Source: Aromatoleum diolicum (GTDB taxonomy: Bacteria; Pseudomonadota; Gammaproteobacteria; Burkholderiales; Rhodocyclaceae). From it: a stretch of DNA of 64,000 nt. Location: contig NZ_WTVQ01000020.1 in assembly GCF_012910955.1 (NCBI RefSeq), positions 31,111-95,110 of the forward strand, written 5' to 3'. A model generated the notes under the pieces. The model had not been told where the DNA came from. It worked only from the letters and a program-made list of their open reading frames with translations, and searched no databases. The stretch's first letter is position 1; each line of letters begins with the position of its first letter. Position numbers and translations under genes: made by a program. Of the stretch, positions 9,000 through 18,062 are shown piece after piece.

Positions 9000-11477
9000 T
9001 TAGCGCGGGCGCGCCGCCAGCCAGGCCGGGAGCGCATCGGCCGGCAGTGGCTTGCTCAGCAGATAGCCCTGTATCGCGTCGCAGCCGGACTGGCGCAGCA
9101 GATCGAATTGCGCCTGGGTTTCGACGCCTTCGGCGAGCACCTTGATGCCGAGTTTGTGCGCCAGCGCGATGATCGCATTGGTAATCGCGTGATCGCTCTC
9201 GTCGTGGATCACGTCGGTGATGAAGGAGCGGTCGATCTTCAGCAGTTCGATCGGGCAGCGCTTGAGCTGGCTGAGCGAGGAGTAGCCGGTGCCGAAGTCG
9301 TCAATCGACAGGTGGATGCCCAGGGCGCATAGCCGGTCCATGGTGTTCACGGCGGAGCCGACGTTCTCCATCACGATGTCTTCGGTGAGTTCGAGCTCCA
9401 CCGACGAGGGGGGGACGCCCGCCTCGGCGATCGCGCGCGCCGCCATGTCGACGAGGTCTTCGCGGCGGAAGGACTGATTCGACAGGTTCACCGCCACGCG
9501 CAGCTGGGGCCAGCCGGATTCACGCCAGCGGCGCAGCTCGGCGCAGGCCATGCGCAGCACGCTTTCATCGAGCGCCGCCATCAGGCCGGCTTCCTCGGCG
9601 GCCGGCAGGAACTGCGCCGGCGAAATCAGGCCGAGCTGCGGATGCTGCCAGCGCACCAGCGCCTCGAAACCGATCAGGCTGCCGTCGAGATTCTGTTGCG
9701 CCTGGTAGTGCACCTGCAGCTGGTCCTCGGCGTCGAGCGCGCTGCGCAAGGCGTGCTCCAGCAGCAGGCGCAGCTCGGTGCGCGTGCGCATCTCGGGGGC
9801 GTAACGCATGAAGTGGTTCTTGCCGGCGGCCTTGGCGGCGTACATCGCGAGATCGGCATTCTTCACCAGTTCATCGGCATCCAGCCCGTCGCCGGGGGCG
9901 CAGGCGGTGCCAACCGATGCCGTCACGTACAGCTCATGCGGGCCGATCTGCACCGGTTGGCGCAGCGACTCGACGATCTTCGCGGCGACGAGGTCGATGT
10001 CGTCGGGGCGTGCAATTTCGTCGAGCAGCACGACGAACTCGTCGCCCGCCCAGCGTCCGACGATGTCGCCCGGGCGCAACACGTCGCGGATGCGCTCGGT
10101 GATGCGTTGCAGGAGCATGTCGCCAATGCTGTGGCCAAGCGAATCGTTCACGAACTTGAAGCGGTCGAGGTCGCAGAACAGCAGGCCGATGTGCTGTTTG
10201 TTCCACGGCAGGCGGACGAGGCTGCTGCGCAGGTGGTCGAGGAACATGCGCCGGTTCGGCAGCCCGGTCAGCACGTCGTAGCTGGCGAGATAGCTGAGCC
10301 GTTCCTCGTGGCGCTTGCGCTCGGTGACGTCCTGAACCAGCAGCACGCGGCCCTTGTTGCTGGCGCCAAGCATGATCGGGGAGACCGAGACCGCGACCAC
10401 GGTCGGCGGTTCGTGACGGCCCGCCAGGCGGCACTCGAAGCCCTGACGCGCCGTCGGATCTCCCATCAGGCCCTCGACATCGCTGTCGGTGACGAACACT
10501 TCGCGCAGGGCGCGACCCTCCAGCGCTCCCAGCACCGACTCGTCGTAGAGCCGGCGCATCGCCGGGTTGCAGCGTTCGATGCGTCCGGCCTCGTCGAGCA
10601 CGACGACGCCTTCGGCCAGCGATTCGATGATCGATTCGACGTATTCGCGCGATACCAGCGAGTGCGCGAGATCATCCGCCATGTGGTTGAAAGTGTGTGC
10701 CAACAGGCCGATTTCGTTGCTCGACGTGATGGCGACGCGGGTATCGAGGCGCCCGCTGCCGAGTCGCAGTGCGGCGTGCCGCAGCGCGCGGATCGGGCGG
10801 GAGATGTGTGAGGCGAGCAGTCCGCCGCCTCCGATGGCTGCCAGCAGCGACACCAGGCACACCGCGACGATCGCGTACAGGTAGTGCATCGACTGGCTCT
10901 CGGCGCTTTCCTGCTGCTCGTGGAACTCCCTTTGCTCGCCGGCTGTCGCCTCGGCAACGGCTGCGAGCAGGGTATCGAGGGCGGCCTTGATCCTGGCCAG
11001 CTGGGCGTGAACCGCCTTGTCGCTCAGGGTCGTGCCATCGATGCGCAGCATCTCGATGCTGTGGGCGAAGGCGTGCGCGTGCGCCTCGATCACTCGCGCT
11101 TCATCCAGCTCGTTCGGAAAGGACTTCGCAACCAGGGTCCGGTAGGCATCGACCGAAGCCATGAGATCGGCAATCGACGGCGGCGCGGCGTGAGCCGGTG
11201 CGGCAGGGGCCTCCGCGGACTGTCCGGTCGAGGTGCTTGCGGTCGCCGCGCGTTCTTCCCGGTTCCGCGGCTGTGCCGCCACCGCTGCAGAAAATGCCAG
11301 CGACGTGGCGTCGGCGCGAACCGTCTGCAATGCCGTGAGTATCGGCTGAATGCGGTTGATGGCGGTGTCGAAGTCGCGCGATACGGCGCGCAGCGCCAGA
11401 TAGCCGGTCGCGCCGACGACCAGCACGAGGAGTGCAAGCAGCGCGTAGCCGGAAAAGATCTGTGTGCGGAGCTTCAT
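9000..11477 (-). CDS. HAMP-PAS-GGDEF-EAL cyclic-di-GMP signalling protein
   Basis: 825 residues. An N-terminal membrane helix, a periplasmic sensor region and a second helix near residue 190-210 are followed by HAMP, PAS (about 280-390), GGDEF (about 400-560) and EAL (about 570-820). The GGDEF signature reads AGDEF near residue 476, a substitution tolerated in some active cyclases. The EAL domain keeps FEALVRW, DDFGTGYSSL and KIDRSF, so phosphodiesterase activity is plausible. The Ala-rich insert near residue 85-105 (QSAEAPAAPAHAAPP) is low-complexity. Confidence 0.92.
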   Translation of the reverse strand: MKLRTQIFSGYALLALLVLVVGATGYLALRAVSRDFDTAINRIQPILTALQTVRADATSLAFSAAVAAQPRNREERAATASTSTGQSAEAPAAPAHAAPPSIADLMASVDAYRTLVAKSFPNELDEARVIEAHAHAFAHSIEMLRIDGTTLSDKAVHAQLARIKAALDTLLAAVAEATAGEQREFHEQQESAESQSMHYLYAIVAVCLVSLLAAIGGGGLLASHISRPIRALRHAALRLGSGRLDTRVAITSSNEIGLLAHTFNHMADDLAHSLVSREYVESIIESLAEGVVVLDEAGRIERCNPAMRRLYDESVLGALEGRALREVFVTDSDVEGLMGDPTARQGFECRLAGRHEPPTVVAVSVSPIMLGASNKGRVLLVQDVTERKRHEERLSYLASYDVLTGLPNRRMFLDHLRSSLVRLPWNKQHIGLLFCDLDRFKFVNDSLGHSIGDMLLQRITERIRDVLRPGDIVGRWAGDEFVVLLDEIARPDDIDLVAAKIVESLRQPVQIGPHELYVTASVGTACAPGDGLDADELVKNADLAMYAAKAAGKNHFMRYAPEMRTRTELRLLLEHALRSALDAEDQLQVHYQAQQNLDGSLIGFEALVRWQHPQLGLISPAQFLPAAEEAGLMAALDESVLRMACAELRRWRESGWPQLRVAVNLSNQSFRREDLVDMAARAIAEAGVPPSSVELELTEDIVMENVGSAVNTMDRLCALGIHLSIDDFGTGYSSLSQLKRCPIELLKIDRSFITDVIHDESDHAITNAIIALAHKLGIKVLAEGVETQAQFDLLRQSGCDAIQGYLLSKPLPADALPAWLAARPR

Positions 11478-11594
11478 GAATGGGCGCGCGATATGCGGTT
11501 TCGATGCAGCACCGGAAGTGGGGCAATCCGCCCATTCTCGATGATGGGGCCGCGCGCCGCAATGCGGACATCCGCATCGGGGGCAATCACGTGG

Positions 11595-12254
11595 TCAATC
11601 GTTGCGCAGCGATTGCAGGATCGCTGCGCCGAGCGTCGCCGTGCTCTGCGCGCCGGAGACGGCGAGCTTGCGGTTGAGAATGAAGAATGGAACGCCGCTG
11701 ACGCCCTGTTTCTGCACCTGTGCCGCCATGCGCTTGACCGTGGCGACGTCCTCGCGGCTGTCGAGGTAGTCCTGTACCTCGTCCCGGTCGTCGCCGTTGG
11801 CGACGGCAATATCGACCAGCGTGGCGATGTCGCCGATGTCGCGCCCTTCCTGGAAGTGCGCGGCGAACAGGGCTTCGCCCAGCGCGGTGATGAGGGCCTG
11901 GGTGTGGCCGAGCGACTGCGCGCGGTAGGTCAGGCGATGGGCGTTGAGCGTGTTGGGGCGGGTCTTGATGCGCTCGAATGCAAAGTGCAGGCCGTCCGGC
12001 GCCGCGGCTTCGGCCACGCGTGCCAGTGCGTCGTCGGCCCCGCGCCGGCCGCCGAACTTGGCTTCCAGAAACGGGCGGTAGGGCTCGCCACCGGCAGGCG
12101 TGTCGGGGTTGAGGAAGAAGGGCAGCCAATTGATGCGCACTTCCAGTTCCGGATGCGAGGTGCGCACCTGTTCCACGGCACGGGCAAGACGCGTCTTGCC
12201 AAGGAAGCACCAGGGGCAGACGAAGTCGGAGACAAAATCAATATCGAGAATCAT
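11595..12254 (-). CDS. DsbA-family oxidoreductase (FrnE-like)
   Basis: 219 residues without a signal peptide, beginning with the FrnE-type strand (ILDIDFVSDFVCPWC). The CPWC motif is C13/C16. A helical insertion follows, then GVSGVPFFILN containing the cis-proline. Cytoplasmic FrnE homologues handle disulfide exchange under oxidative stress. Start 12254 matches the family N-terminus; the frame is open further upstream but without a ribosome site. Confidence 0.9.
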   Translation of the reverse strand: MILDIDFVSDFVCPWCFLGKTRLARAVEQVRTSHPELEVRINWLPFFLNPDTPAGGEPYRPFLEAKFGGRRGADDALARVAEAAAPDGLHFAFERIKTRPNTLNAHRLTYRAQSLGHTQALITALGEALFAAHFQEGRDIGDIATLVDIAVANGDDRDEVQDYLDSREDVATVKRMAAQVQKQGVSGVPFFILNRKLAVSGAQSTATLGAAILQSLRND

Positions 12255-12333
12255 GAGGCGTGGGGATGCGATGAATGGTGGTGAGCCTGCCCGGGCAGCC
12301 TGCCGCGGAGGGGCTGCAATGCCTGTCAGGCGC

Positions 12334-13365
12334 TCAAGGCGCGTCCGGCCTGTCGTGAAGCCAGCGTGCTTCCCAGAGTGCCACATCCGGCAGATGCCGG
12401 GAATGCTTCGCGGCAACAAGTGTGTCGAGTTGCGCGATCAGTGCGCGCATTTCCGCGTCCGGGGCGTCGGGCAGCACCGGGGCAAGCTGCACGATCAGGT
12501 CGCCCGCGGGCTGGCCGCCACGCCCGGGGAAACCGGCCCCCGCAACGCGCAGATCACGGGCGGTGGCGCTGCCGGGGGCGAGCTTGAGCATGCGTGTCCC
12601 GCCCGGCATCGGAATCGCGAGTTCGCCGCCGATCAGCATGCGCAGGGCGCTGACCGGTCGGCTCAGGAGCAGGTTGCGGCCGTCGAGCCGATACAGGGCG
12701 TGTCGCGCGAGGCGGACGCGCAGGATCAGGTCGCCGGGCAGGCCGGCTTCGTGTGCCTCGCCGGCGCCGGCGATGCGTAGCTCGTCACCGCCCAGCAGGC
12801 CGGGGGGCAGGGGCACGACGAGTGGACGGACGGTGCGCATGCGGCCGCTACCCGCACAGGCCGGGCAGGCGTGTTTCGTCAGATAGCCGCGTCCGGCGCA
12901 GTGCTTGCAGCCGAGCAGCCCATGCTTGCTGCGAATGCGGCCGGTGCCATGGCAGTGCGCGCACAGGCGCGTGTGCATGAGGACTTCCTCGCCGCTGCCC
13001 TGGCACTCGGCGCACTCGGTCTCGTCTTCGAGCTTGAGCGTTGTTTCGCCGCCGCAGTACGCTTCCTCAATCGTCAGTGTCAGGTCCTGCCGGCGATCGG
13101 CGCCGCGCGGGATGTCGTCGGCATCGGCACCCCGATCCTCCGCGGCCGCGTCGTCGGACTGATCGGCGCCGTCTTCATCGTCCGCTTCGACAGCCAGACC
13201 GGCGAGCAGGTCTTCATAGGCCGCGCGCAGTGCCTTGAAATGCTCCAAGGCTGCGGGGTCGGCGTTGCGGTCGGGGTGCCAGCGCATCGCCAGACGGCGG
13301 AAGGCCTTCTTGATCTCTTTCGCGCTGGCACCCGGGGCGAGTCCGAGCAGGTCGTAGGCTTCCAT
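12334..13365 (-). CDS. DnaJ-like co-chaperone
   Basis: 343 residues: an N-terminal J domain with HPD at 30-32, an acidic low-complexity linker (about 60-95, rich in Asp/Glu) in place of the usual Gly/Phe region, four CXXCXGXG zinc-finger repeats (CAECQGSG, CAHCHGTG, CKHCAGRG, CPACAGSG) and a C-terminal substrate-binding region. The genuine dnaJ is normally beside dnaK, so this is probably an additional type-I J-protein. It starts four bases after the stop of the upstream esterase gene. Confidence 0.88.
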   Translation of the reverse strand: MEAYDLLGLAPGASAKEIKKAFRRLAMRWHPDRNADPAALEHFKALRAAYEDLLAGLAVEADDEDGADQSDDAAAEDRGADADDIPRGADRRQDLTLTIEEAYCGGETTLKLEDETECAECQGSGEEVLMHTRLCAHCHGTGRIRSKHGLLGCKHCAGRGYLTKHACPACAGSGRMRTVRPLVVPLPPGLLGGDELRIAGAGEAHEAGLPGDLILRVRLARHALYRLDGRNLLLSRPVSALRMLIGGELAIPMPGGTRMLKLAPGSATARDLRVAGAGFPGRGGQPAGDLIVQLAPVLPDAPDAEMRALIAQLDTLVAAKHSRHLPDVALWEARWLHDRPDAP

Positions 13366-13369
13366 GGGC

Positions 13370-14449
13370 TCAGCGCTCCGGTGCGGGCGACAGCGGCGTC
13401 GCCAGGCGCTCGAGCATCGCGCGCACCGCCTTGATCTGTCCACCGTTACGCGTTGCATAGGCCGCGTCGGTATAGCCCCACCAGTCCCAGCAGCCCTTGG
13501 GGTTGTACACCCAGCGCAGCGATCCCCACGCCAGGCCGCTGCGCGGACGGGCCTGCGGGTACAGCACCAGCAGGCGGTTGGCGTCGGCCCATTCGTTGTA
13601 TCCCGCGCGCTCGACGAAACGCCGGCCGATCTGTGCCTCGCTCTGGCGGCAGCCGTGAAAGGCGACATGCACGCGGCAGCCGCCGCCGCGGCAGGCGGCG
13701 GGAACATAGACGTAACCCTGGTCGGCGATGCTCAGGTCGACGGGTGCCACGCCGGTGAAGGGACGCTGGTCGAACGCGAGGATCTCGCCGCCCGCGCTGG
13801 TGCTGCGTGGCGCGAGCGGACCGAGCAGGTGCGCGAGCATTTCGCCCGCGGCATCGAGGTCGCCGCAGCGGTTGATGTAAGGGGGCTCCGACGTGCCGCA
13901 GGCGTTGGGTTGCGGATCGGCGACCGAGATCATCGCGTGTCCTGCCGGTGCAACGTCGACGAAGCGGATGGCGTCGCCCGCCACCTGCTGGCGGTAGAAA
14001 CCCAGCAGCGCGTCGACGACCGGTCGTTCGACGGTGCGGTCCGCACCGCCTGCGAGCACCCACACGCGATCGTCGCGCAGGCCCGCCGGCGCGTCGATGC
14101 GCCCGGCGCGTGCCTGGGTGTCGATGCGGGCGAGGGTCCGTGCGGTGTCGGGGACGCGTGCGCCGGTGCCCGGTTCCATGCAGTTGTTGAGCGCGCGCCA
14201 CATGCTGCCTTCGGCGCATTCGTAAGGGCCGGCGGCAAGGACGCCGATGCCCGCCACCAGTGAGGAATGGGCGACCTGGAACTGCACCGCCATGAAGCCC
14301 CCCGACGAAATGCCGGAAACCGTCAGCTGCGACAGTTGCGCGCCGAGCGCGGGCAAGGGCGACGCGCCTTGGGCAGCTGCGCCCGCGGCCAGTGCCGCAA
14401 GGCAGAACCCGCCCATAAGGCGCTTGAGGGGTGTGAGCAGCTCAGTCAT
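13370..14449 (-). CDS. Extracellular PHB-depolymerase-like esterase
   Basis: 359 residues with an N-terminal signal peptide (GGFCLAALAAGAAAQG). A lipase box GISSG has its nucleophile at Ser48. A long C-terminal half contains AFHGCRQS and a Trp-rich segment (WVYNPKGCWDWWGY), both typical of poly(3-hydroxybutyrate) depolymerase-family esterases. Many conserved cysteines suggest a disulfide-bonded secreted enzyme. Whether the substrate is PHB cannot be told. ATG 14449 is preferred to a TTG nine bases upstream. Confidence 0.85.
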   Translation of the reverse strand: MTELLTPLKRLMGGFCLAALAAGAAAQGASPLPALGAQLSQLTVSGISSGGFMAVQFQVAHSSLVAGIGVLAAGPYECAEGSMWRALNNCMEPGTGARVPDTARTLARIDTQARAGRIDAPAGLRDDRVWVLAGGADRTVERPVVDALLGFYRQQVAGDAIRFVDVAPAGHAMISVADPQPNACGTSEPPYINRCGDLDAAGEMLAHLLGPLAPRSTSAGGEILAFDQRPFTGVAPVDLSIADQGYVYVPAACRGGGCRVHVAFHGCRQSEAQIGRRFVERAGYNEWADANRLLVLYPQARPRSGLAWGSLRWVYNPKGCWDWWGYTDAAYATRNGGQIKAVRAMLERLATPLSPAPER

Positions 14450-14467
14450 GCCGCACAAGATAACAGT

Positions 14468-14962
14468 TCAGCGGCGGTTCTCGCCGAGGCGTTGCAGGTC
14501 TTCGCTGCGCAGATGGGTCAGCAGCGCCTTGCCGTCGCTGTCGACGCGGAATTCGCCCCACTGTGCGCGAGCAAAGTCGGCGGCCCGTCCTTCCTGAAAA
14601 AAGAATCCGTTCGGCCCGATGCTGGTGATGCCGTCGCGCGAACGCAGTTTCATCGCCACCTGCGCGGGGGCGTCGGGCAGTCGGTCGCCGAGCGCCGCCA
14701 GCGATGCGCGTCCCTCGCCGTCGAGCGCCAGATGCGCATAACCGCCATGCGCTTCGCCGCGCAGGATTTCATTGTCGATCGCGTAGGCGAGCGCCATGTA
14801 GTCGCCCTGCATCAGCGAGCGCGGATCGACGGGCGCAAGACGCACGAGCACGATGCGACCGCTTTCGAGCATGCGCTCGTTGCCGCGCACCGCGAACAGT
14901 GCGGTGCCGGCGACCAGCACGAATGCCGCGATCAGTGCGGCACGAATCATCCGGGTACTCAT
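14468..14962 (-). CDS. GDYXXLXY domain protein
   Basis: 164 residues with one N-terminal membrane helix and the diagnostic GDYMALAY motif at 53-60. It is the last gene of a three-gene operon with DUF4401 and DUF2157 membrane proteins; the start overlaps the preceding stop (ATGA). The three families are commonly found together, but their function is unknown. Confidence 0.88.
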   Translation of the reverse strand: MSTRMIRAALIAAFVLVAGTALFAVRGNERMLESGRIVLVRLAPVDPRSLMQGDYMALAYAIDNEILRGEAHGGYAHLALDGEGRASLAALGDRLPDAPAQVAMKLRSRDGITSIGPNGFFFQEGRAADFARAQWGEFRVDSDGKALLTHLRSEDLQRLGENRR

Positions 14963-16020
14963 GCTGTCTTCCTTGTCTGGGCGCGTAGCGCGACTCGCAG
15001 TGCCAGGAGCAGTGCGCCACTGGCGGTAAGCGCGAGCGATTTGACCAGCAGCGTGCTTTGCAGGCTGTAGTAGAACTCGCCGAGGTAGAGCCCTGAAAAC
15101 ACGAGCGACATGACAATCCACGGCCGATGGCAGGCGTGGAAGCTTGCAAGCAGCAGCGTCGTGCCGACGATCAGCCCAGGGGCGGGATGCGCGGCGACGG
15201 CGAACAGCATCGCGGCGGCGAGCGCCGTCAGGCGCAGGGAGCCCGCCCGCCGGCACAACCACGCGACGGTGCAGAGCAGCACCAGCGCGCTGCCGATACG
15301 GTAGATCGGCAGCACCAGCGATGTCTGGCTGCCGAGCAGCAGTTCGCCCACGACGCCGATCGCCGACGGGCTATTGCCGTAGGGTGCCAGACACAGCGCC
15401 GCCAGCGTCGTGGCATGGGCGGCAGCCTTGAGCAGCGGCGCCCGCGGGTAGGCAGCCCACGCACTGCGGCCGAGCCACAGGGCCGTCGCGGTGGCGGCAA
15501 GGCTTACGCCGAACACGGCCAGGCCGCTGCCGGCGCCGATCAGGTAGCCGAGGCTGGACAGCGCGATCAGCACGCACACGCTGCGGTGCAGTACCGTGGC
15601 CGGGATCGCCGCCATTACCGCACTGAGGGCGAGCGCCGCCAGCGCGACATCGTCGGAGCCTTCGAGCAGTTCGAAAAAGCGATCGGCGACGGACGACAGC
15701 ACCAGGCCTTGCCCGGCCAGCGAGAATGCCAGCGCCATCTGGTCGGTGAAGGCCTTGCGGCCGTGGAACAGGAAAGCACTGGCGGCGAGCAGCACCATGC
15801 CGCCGATGCCGCGCGTGACCGGACCATTGTCGAACATCATCAGCGGGCCGAAGAAGGAAGACATGATCATCAGCGCGGCGATCCACGCGGCAATTCCGAG
15901 CAGCAGCGCAAGCCACCAGGGCGTCGGGGTGCATGCGGCCAGCGTCGAGTGCTGCGCGTCGTCGATGATCGCGTTGCCGTGCAGGCGTTCGAGCAGCACG
16001 GGGGAGGGGGAATGACTCAT
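14959..16020 (-). CDS. DUF4401 membrane protein
   Basis: 353 residues with about ten hydrophobic segments, matching the DUF4401 family in length and position. Four-base overlaps with both neighbours (16017-16020 and 14959-14962) indicate translational coupling. No catalytic motif is recognisable. Confidence 0.85.
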   Translation of the reverse strand: MSHSPSPVLLERLHGNAIIDDAQHSTLAACTPTPWWLALLLGIAAWIAALMIMSSFFGPLMMFDNGPVTRGIGGMVLLAASAFLFHGRKAFTDQMALAFSLAGQGLVLSSVADRFFELLEGSDDVALAALALSAVMAAIPATVLHRSVCVLIALSSLGYLIGAGSGLAVFGVSLAATATALWLGRSAWAAYPRAPLLKAAAHATTLAALCLAPYGNSPSAIGVVGELLLGSQTSLVLPIYRIGSALVLLCTVAWLCRRAGSLRLTALAAAMLFAVAAHPAPGLIVGTTLLLASFHACHRPWIVMSLVFSGLYLGEFYYSLQSTLLVKSLALTASGALLLALRVALRAQTRKTA

Positions 16021-16994
16021 GCGCCGCGTCCCTCCTTGTACAGCCGGGTCAGCCACACTCCGGCGAAGGCCGTGGTGGCGATGACGAACACGGCGATCAG
16101 GTTCATCGCGAAGAAGTCCGCGCCGTGCGCGAGCAGGCGGGCCAGCGCGGCACTGGCGACCGCGATCGCCGCGAATATCGTCAACGCGAGCATCGGCACG
16201 TCGCGGCGCTGCCTGAGGTAGGCGCCGGAAAACGCCGCGGCAACGACCACGAAGACGGCGCCGACGCCGAGATATTCCTCCTCCCACCAGCCGACGCATG
16301 CGCCGAACGCCAGCGGGGCGAGCACGCCGAGGCCGGCAAGGCGCTGCACATGGCGGCGCGGTACGACGAGCAGCCTGTCCCCGGCGAATTCGAACGCGAG
16401 CAGCACCAGCGTGTTCAGCGCGGCGATCGCGAACAGCGACTCCGGCTCGCCGAGGGCACCGAGAAAGCGTGCCCAGCGCGACTCCGACAGGTAGCGCAGC
16501 AGGCCGGCGTTGGCCACGACGAGCCACAGGCTCCAGCACGCCGACGAGCGCGACAACAGTGCGAAGGGCAGCATCAGCGTCGCCCAGGCGACGAACAGCT
16601 CCCACACGTCGGCGCCGGTCTGATAAGTCTGGCCGATCAGTGCCAGCAGGGCGCCGGTGGCGAGGCAGGCGGCGAGCAGGGCCGCGCGATACACCGTGCC
16701 GAAGGGCGCGGCGGCCAGTGCAGTGCCGATGCAGGCGGCGAGGGCCGCGAGCGCCATGCCGAGCTTGGCGAAGCGATGCAGATCGTCCCAGTTGTAGGCA
16801 AAGAAGAAGATCAGCCCCGCCGCCAGCAGCAGTGCACCGGCAAGCGCCAGGACCTGATCGGCGGCGCTCAGCCATTCTTCGCGTGCGGGCGACAGCGGCG
16901 CGATTGCCGTCGCACGTTCGAGTTGCTGTGGTGACAGCGTGCCCGCTTCGGCGAGCGCCAGCAGCGCTCCGCTATCTGTCAATTTCCACGACAT
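16017..16994 (-). CDS. DUF2157 membrane protein
   Basis: 325 residues. The N-terminal soluble part contains the family motif (AGTLSPQQLERA, then PLSPAREEWLSAADQVLALAGALL) and is followed by eight to ten membrane helices. It is the first gene of the DUF2157-DUF4401-GDYXXLXY operon. The function is unknown; a role in the cell envelope is inferred from the membrane content only. Confidence 0.88.
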   Translation of the reverse strand: MSWKLTDSGALLALAEAGTLSPQQLERATAIAPLSPAREEWLSAADQVLALAGALLLAAGLIFFFAYNWDDLHRFAKLGMALAALAACIGTALAAAPFGTVYRAALLAACLATGALLALIGQTYQTGADVWELFVAWATLMLPFALLSRSSACWSLWLVVANAGLLRYLSESRWARFLGALGEPESLFAIAALNTLVLLAFEFAGDRLLVVPRRHVQRLAGLGVLAPLAFGACVGWWEEEYLGVGAVFVVVAAAFSGAYLRQRRDVPMLALTIFAAIAVASAALARLLAHGADFFAMNLIAVFVIATTAFAGVWLTRLYKEGRGA

Positions 16995-17063
16995 GTGCGT
17001 ATCCGGAGTGTCGAAATATGCAGTTTAACAACAAGCGCAGCGCCTTGCCCGTGCGGCCGACGA

Positions 17064-17092
17064 TTGGCGCGTCGCGCCGTGGCTGGCACAAT
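17064..17092 (+). promoter_or_regulatory. Sigma70-type promoter candidate for gmk-rpoZ-spoT
   Basis: TTGGCG (-35, 17064-17069), a 17-base spacer and CACAAT (-10, 17087-17092) lie in the 208-base gap before gmk. The same -35 hexamer and spacer length occur before the DUF3460 gene at 23698. Confidence 0.4.
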
Positions 17093-17202
17093 CCCCATGC
17101 GGCCCGCGGCGTTCAGGCGGACGCCCGGCCAGCGTCGGCAACCGTAACCACCATCGAACCACGGAGGTCGCCCGCTCCTCGCGATGCGGTGCGCAAAATT
17201 CC

Positions 17203-17817
17203 ATGCCAGGAACCCTGATCATCATCACTGCGCCCTCGGGCGCCGGCAAGACCACCCTGGTGAAGGGGCTGCTCGAGCGCGACCCGCAGATGTTCCTGTC
17301 GGTGTCCTATACGACGCGCGACCCGCGCCCCGGCGAGCAGGACGGGCGCGAGTACCATTTCGTCGATGTCGCCACTTTCCGCGCGCTGCGCGATCGCGGT
17401 GAATTCCTCGAATGGGCCGAAGTGCACGGAAACTACTACGCCACTTCGAAGGTCTGGCTTAAGGAGCAGATCGCCGCCGGGCGCGACATCCTGCTGGAAA
17501 TCGACTGGCAGGGCGCACAGCAGGTGCGCAAGAGCTTTTCCGACGCGGTCGGCGTGTTCGTGCTGCCGCCGTCGCTGGAGGCCTTGGAGTCGCGTCTGCG
17601 CGGACGCGGCACCGACAGTGATGATGTCATCTCCCGGCGCCTGCTTGGCGCGCGCGGCGAGATGCGCCATGTCGGCGAATTCGACTACGTTATACTGAAC
17701 GATGAGCTGCGGCGTGCCGTCGACGATCTTGTGGCGGTGGTGAAGGCCTCGCGGCTGCGCTACGCCAACCAGCGTTTGCGGCACCTGCAGTATTTTGATT
17801 TTCTTCAACAGGACTAA
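17203..17817 (+). CDS. gmk: Guanylate kinase
   Basis: 204 residues, the normal length. It phosphorylates GMP/dGMP to GDP/dGDP in the cytoplasm. The P-loop is APSGAGKTT near residue 10-18. The GMP-binding region ([11 protein letters not shown] and the [13 protein letters not shown] stretch) and the lid with its SRR are present. rpoZ starts two bases after its stop, and spoT follows, the usual gmk-rpoZ-spoT order. Confidence 0.97.
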   Translation: MPGTLIIITAPSGAGKTTLVKGLLERDPQMFLSVSYTTRDPRPGEQDGREYHFVDVATFRALRDRGEFLEWAEVHGNYYATSKVWLKEQIAAGRDILLEIDWQGAQQVRKSFSDAVGVFVLPPSLEALESRLRGRGTDSDDVISRRLLGARGEMRHVGEFDYVILNDELRRAVDDLVAVVKASRLRYANQRLRHLQYFDFLQQD

Positions 17818-17819
17818 CC

Positions 17820-18035
17820 ATGGCTCGCGTCACCATCGAAGATTGCCTCAAAAGAATCCCCAACCGCTTCCAGCTCACCCTGGCGGCGACCTATCGTGCC
17901 CGTCAGATCACCATCGGCTCGGCCCCCCAGGTCGAACTGGACAAGAGCGACAAGGACAAGCCCACCGTGATCGCCCTGCGCGAAATCGCCGCCGGCAAGG
18001 TCGGGCTGGAAATCCTCAACCGCGGGCAGGCCTGA
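17820..18035 (+). CDS. rpoZ: RNA polymerase omega subunit
   Basis: 71 residues with the omega-family N-terminus ([12 protein letters not shown], then NRFQL) and a [15 protein letters not shown] segment. It assists assembly of the beta-prime subunit and contributes to a ppGpp-binding site, which fits its place directly before spoT. Confidence 0.97.
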   Translation: MARVTIEDCLKRIPNRFQLTLAATYRARQITIGSAPQVELDKSDKDKPTVIALREIAAGKVGLEILNRGQA

Positions 18036-18062
18036 TCCCCGCCGGGGAGGGGAGCTCGTGCC

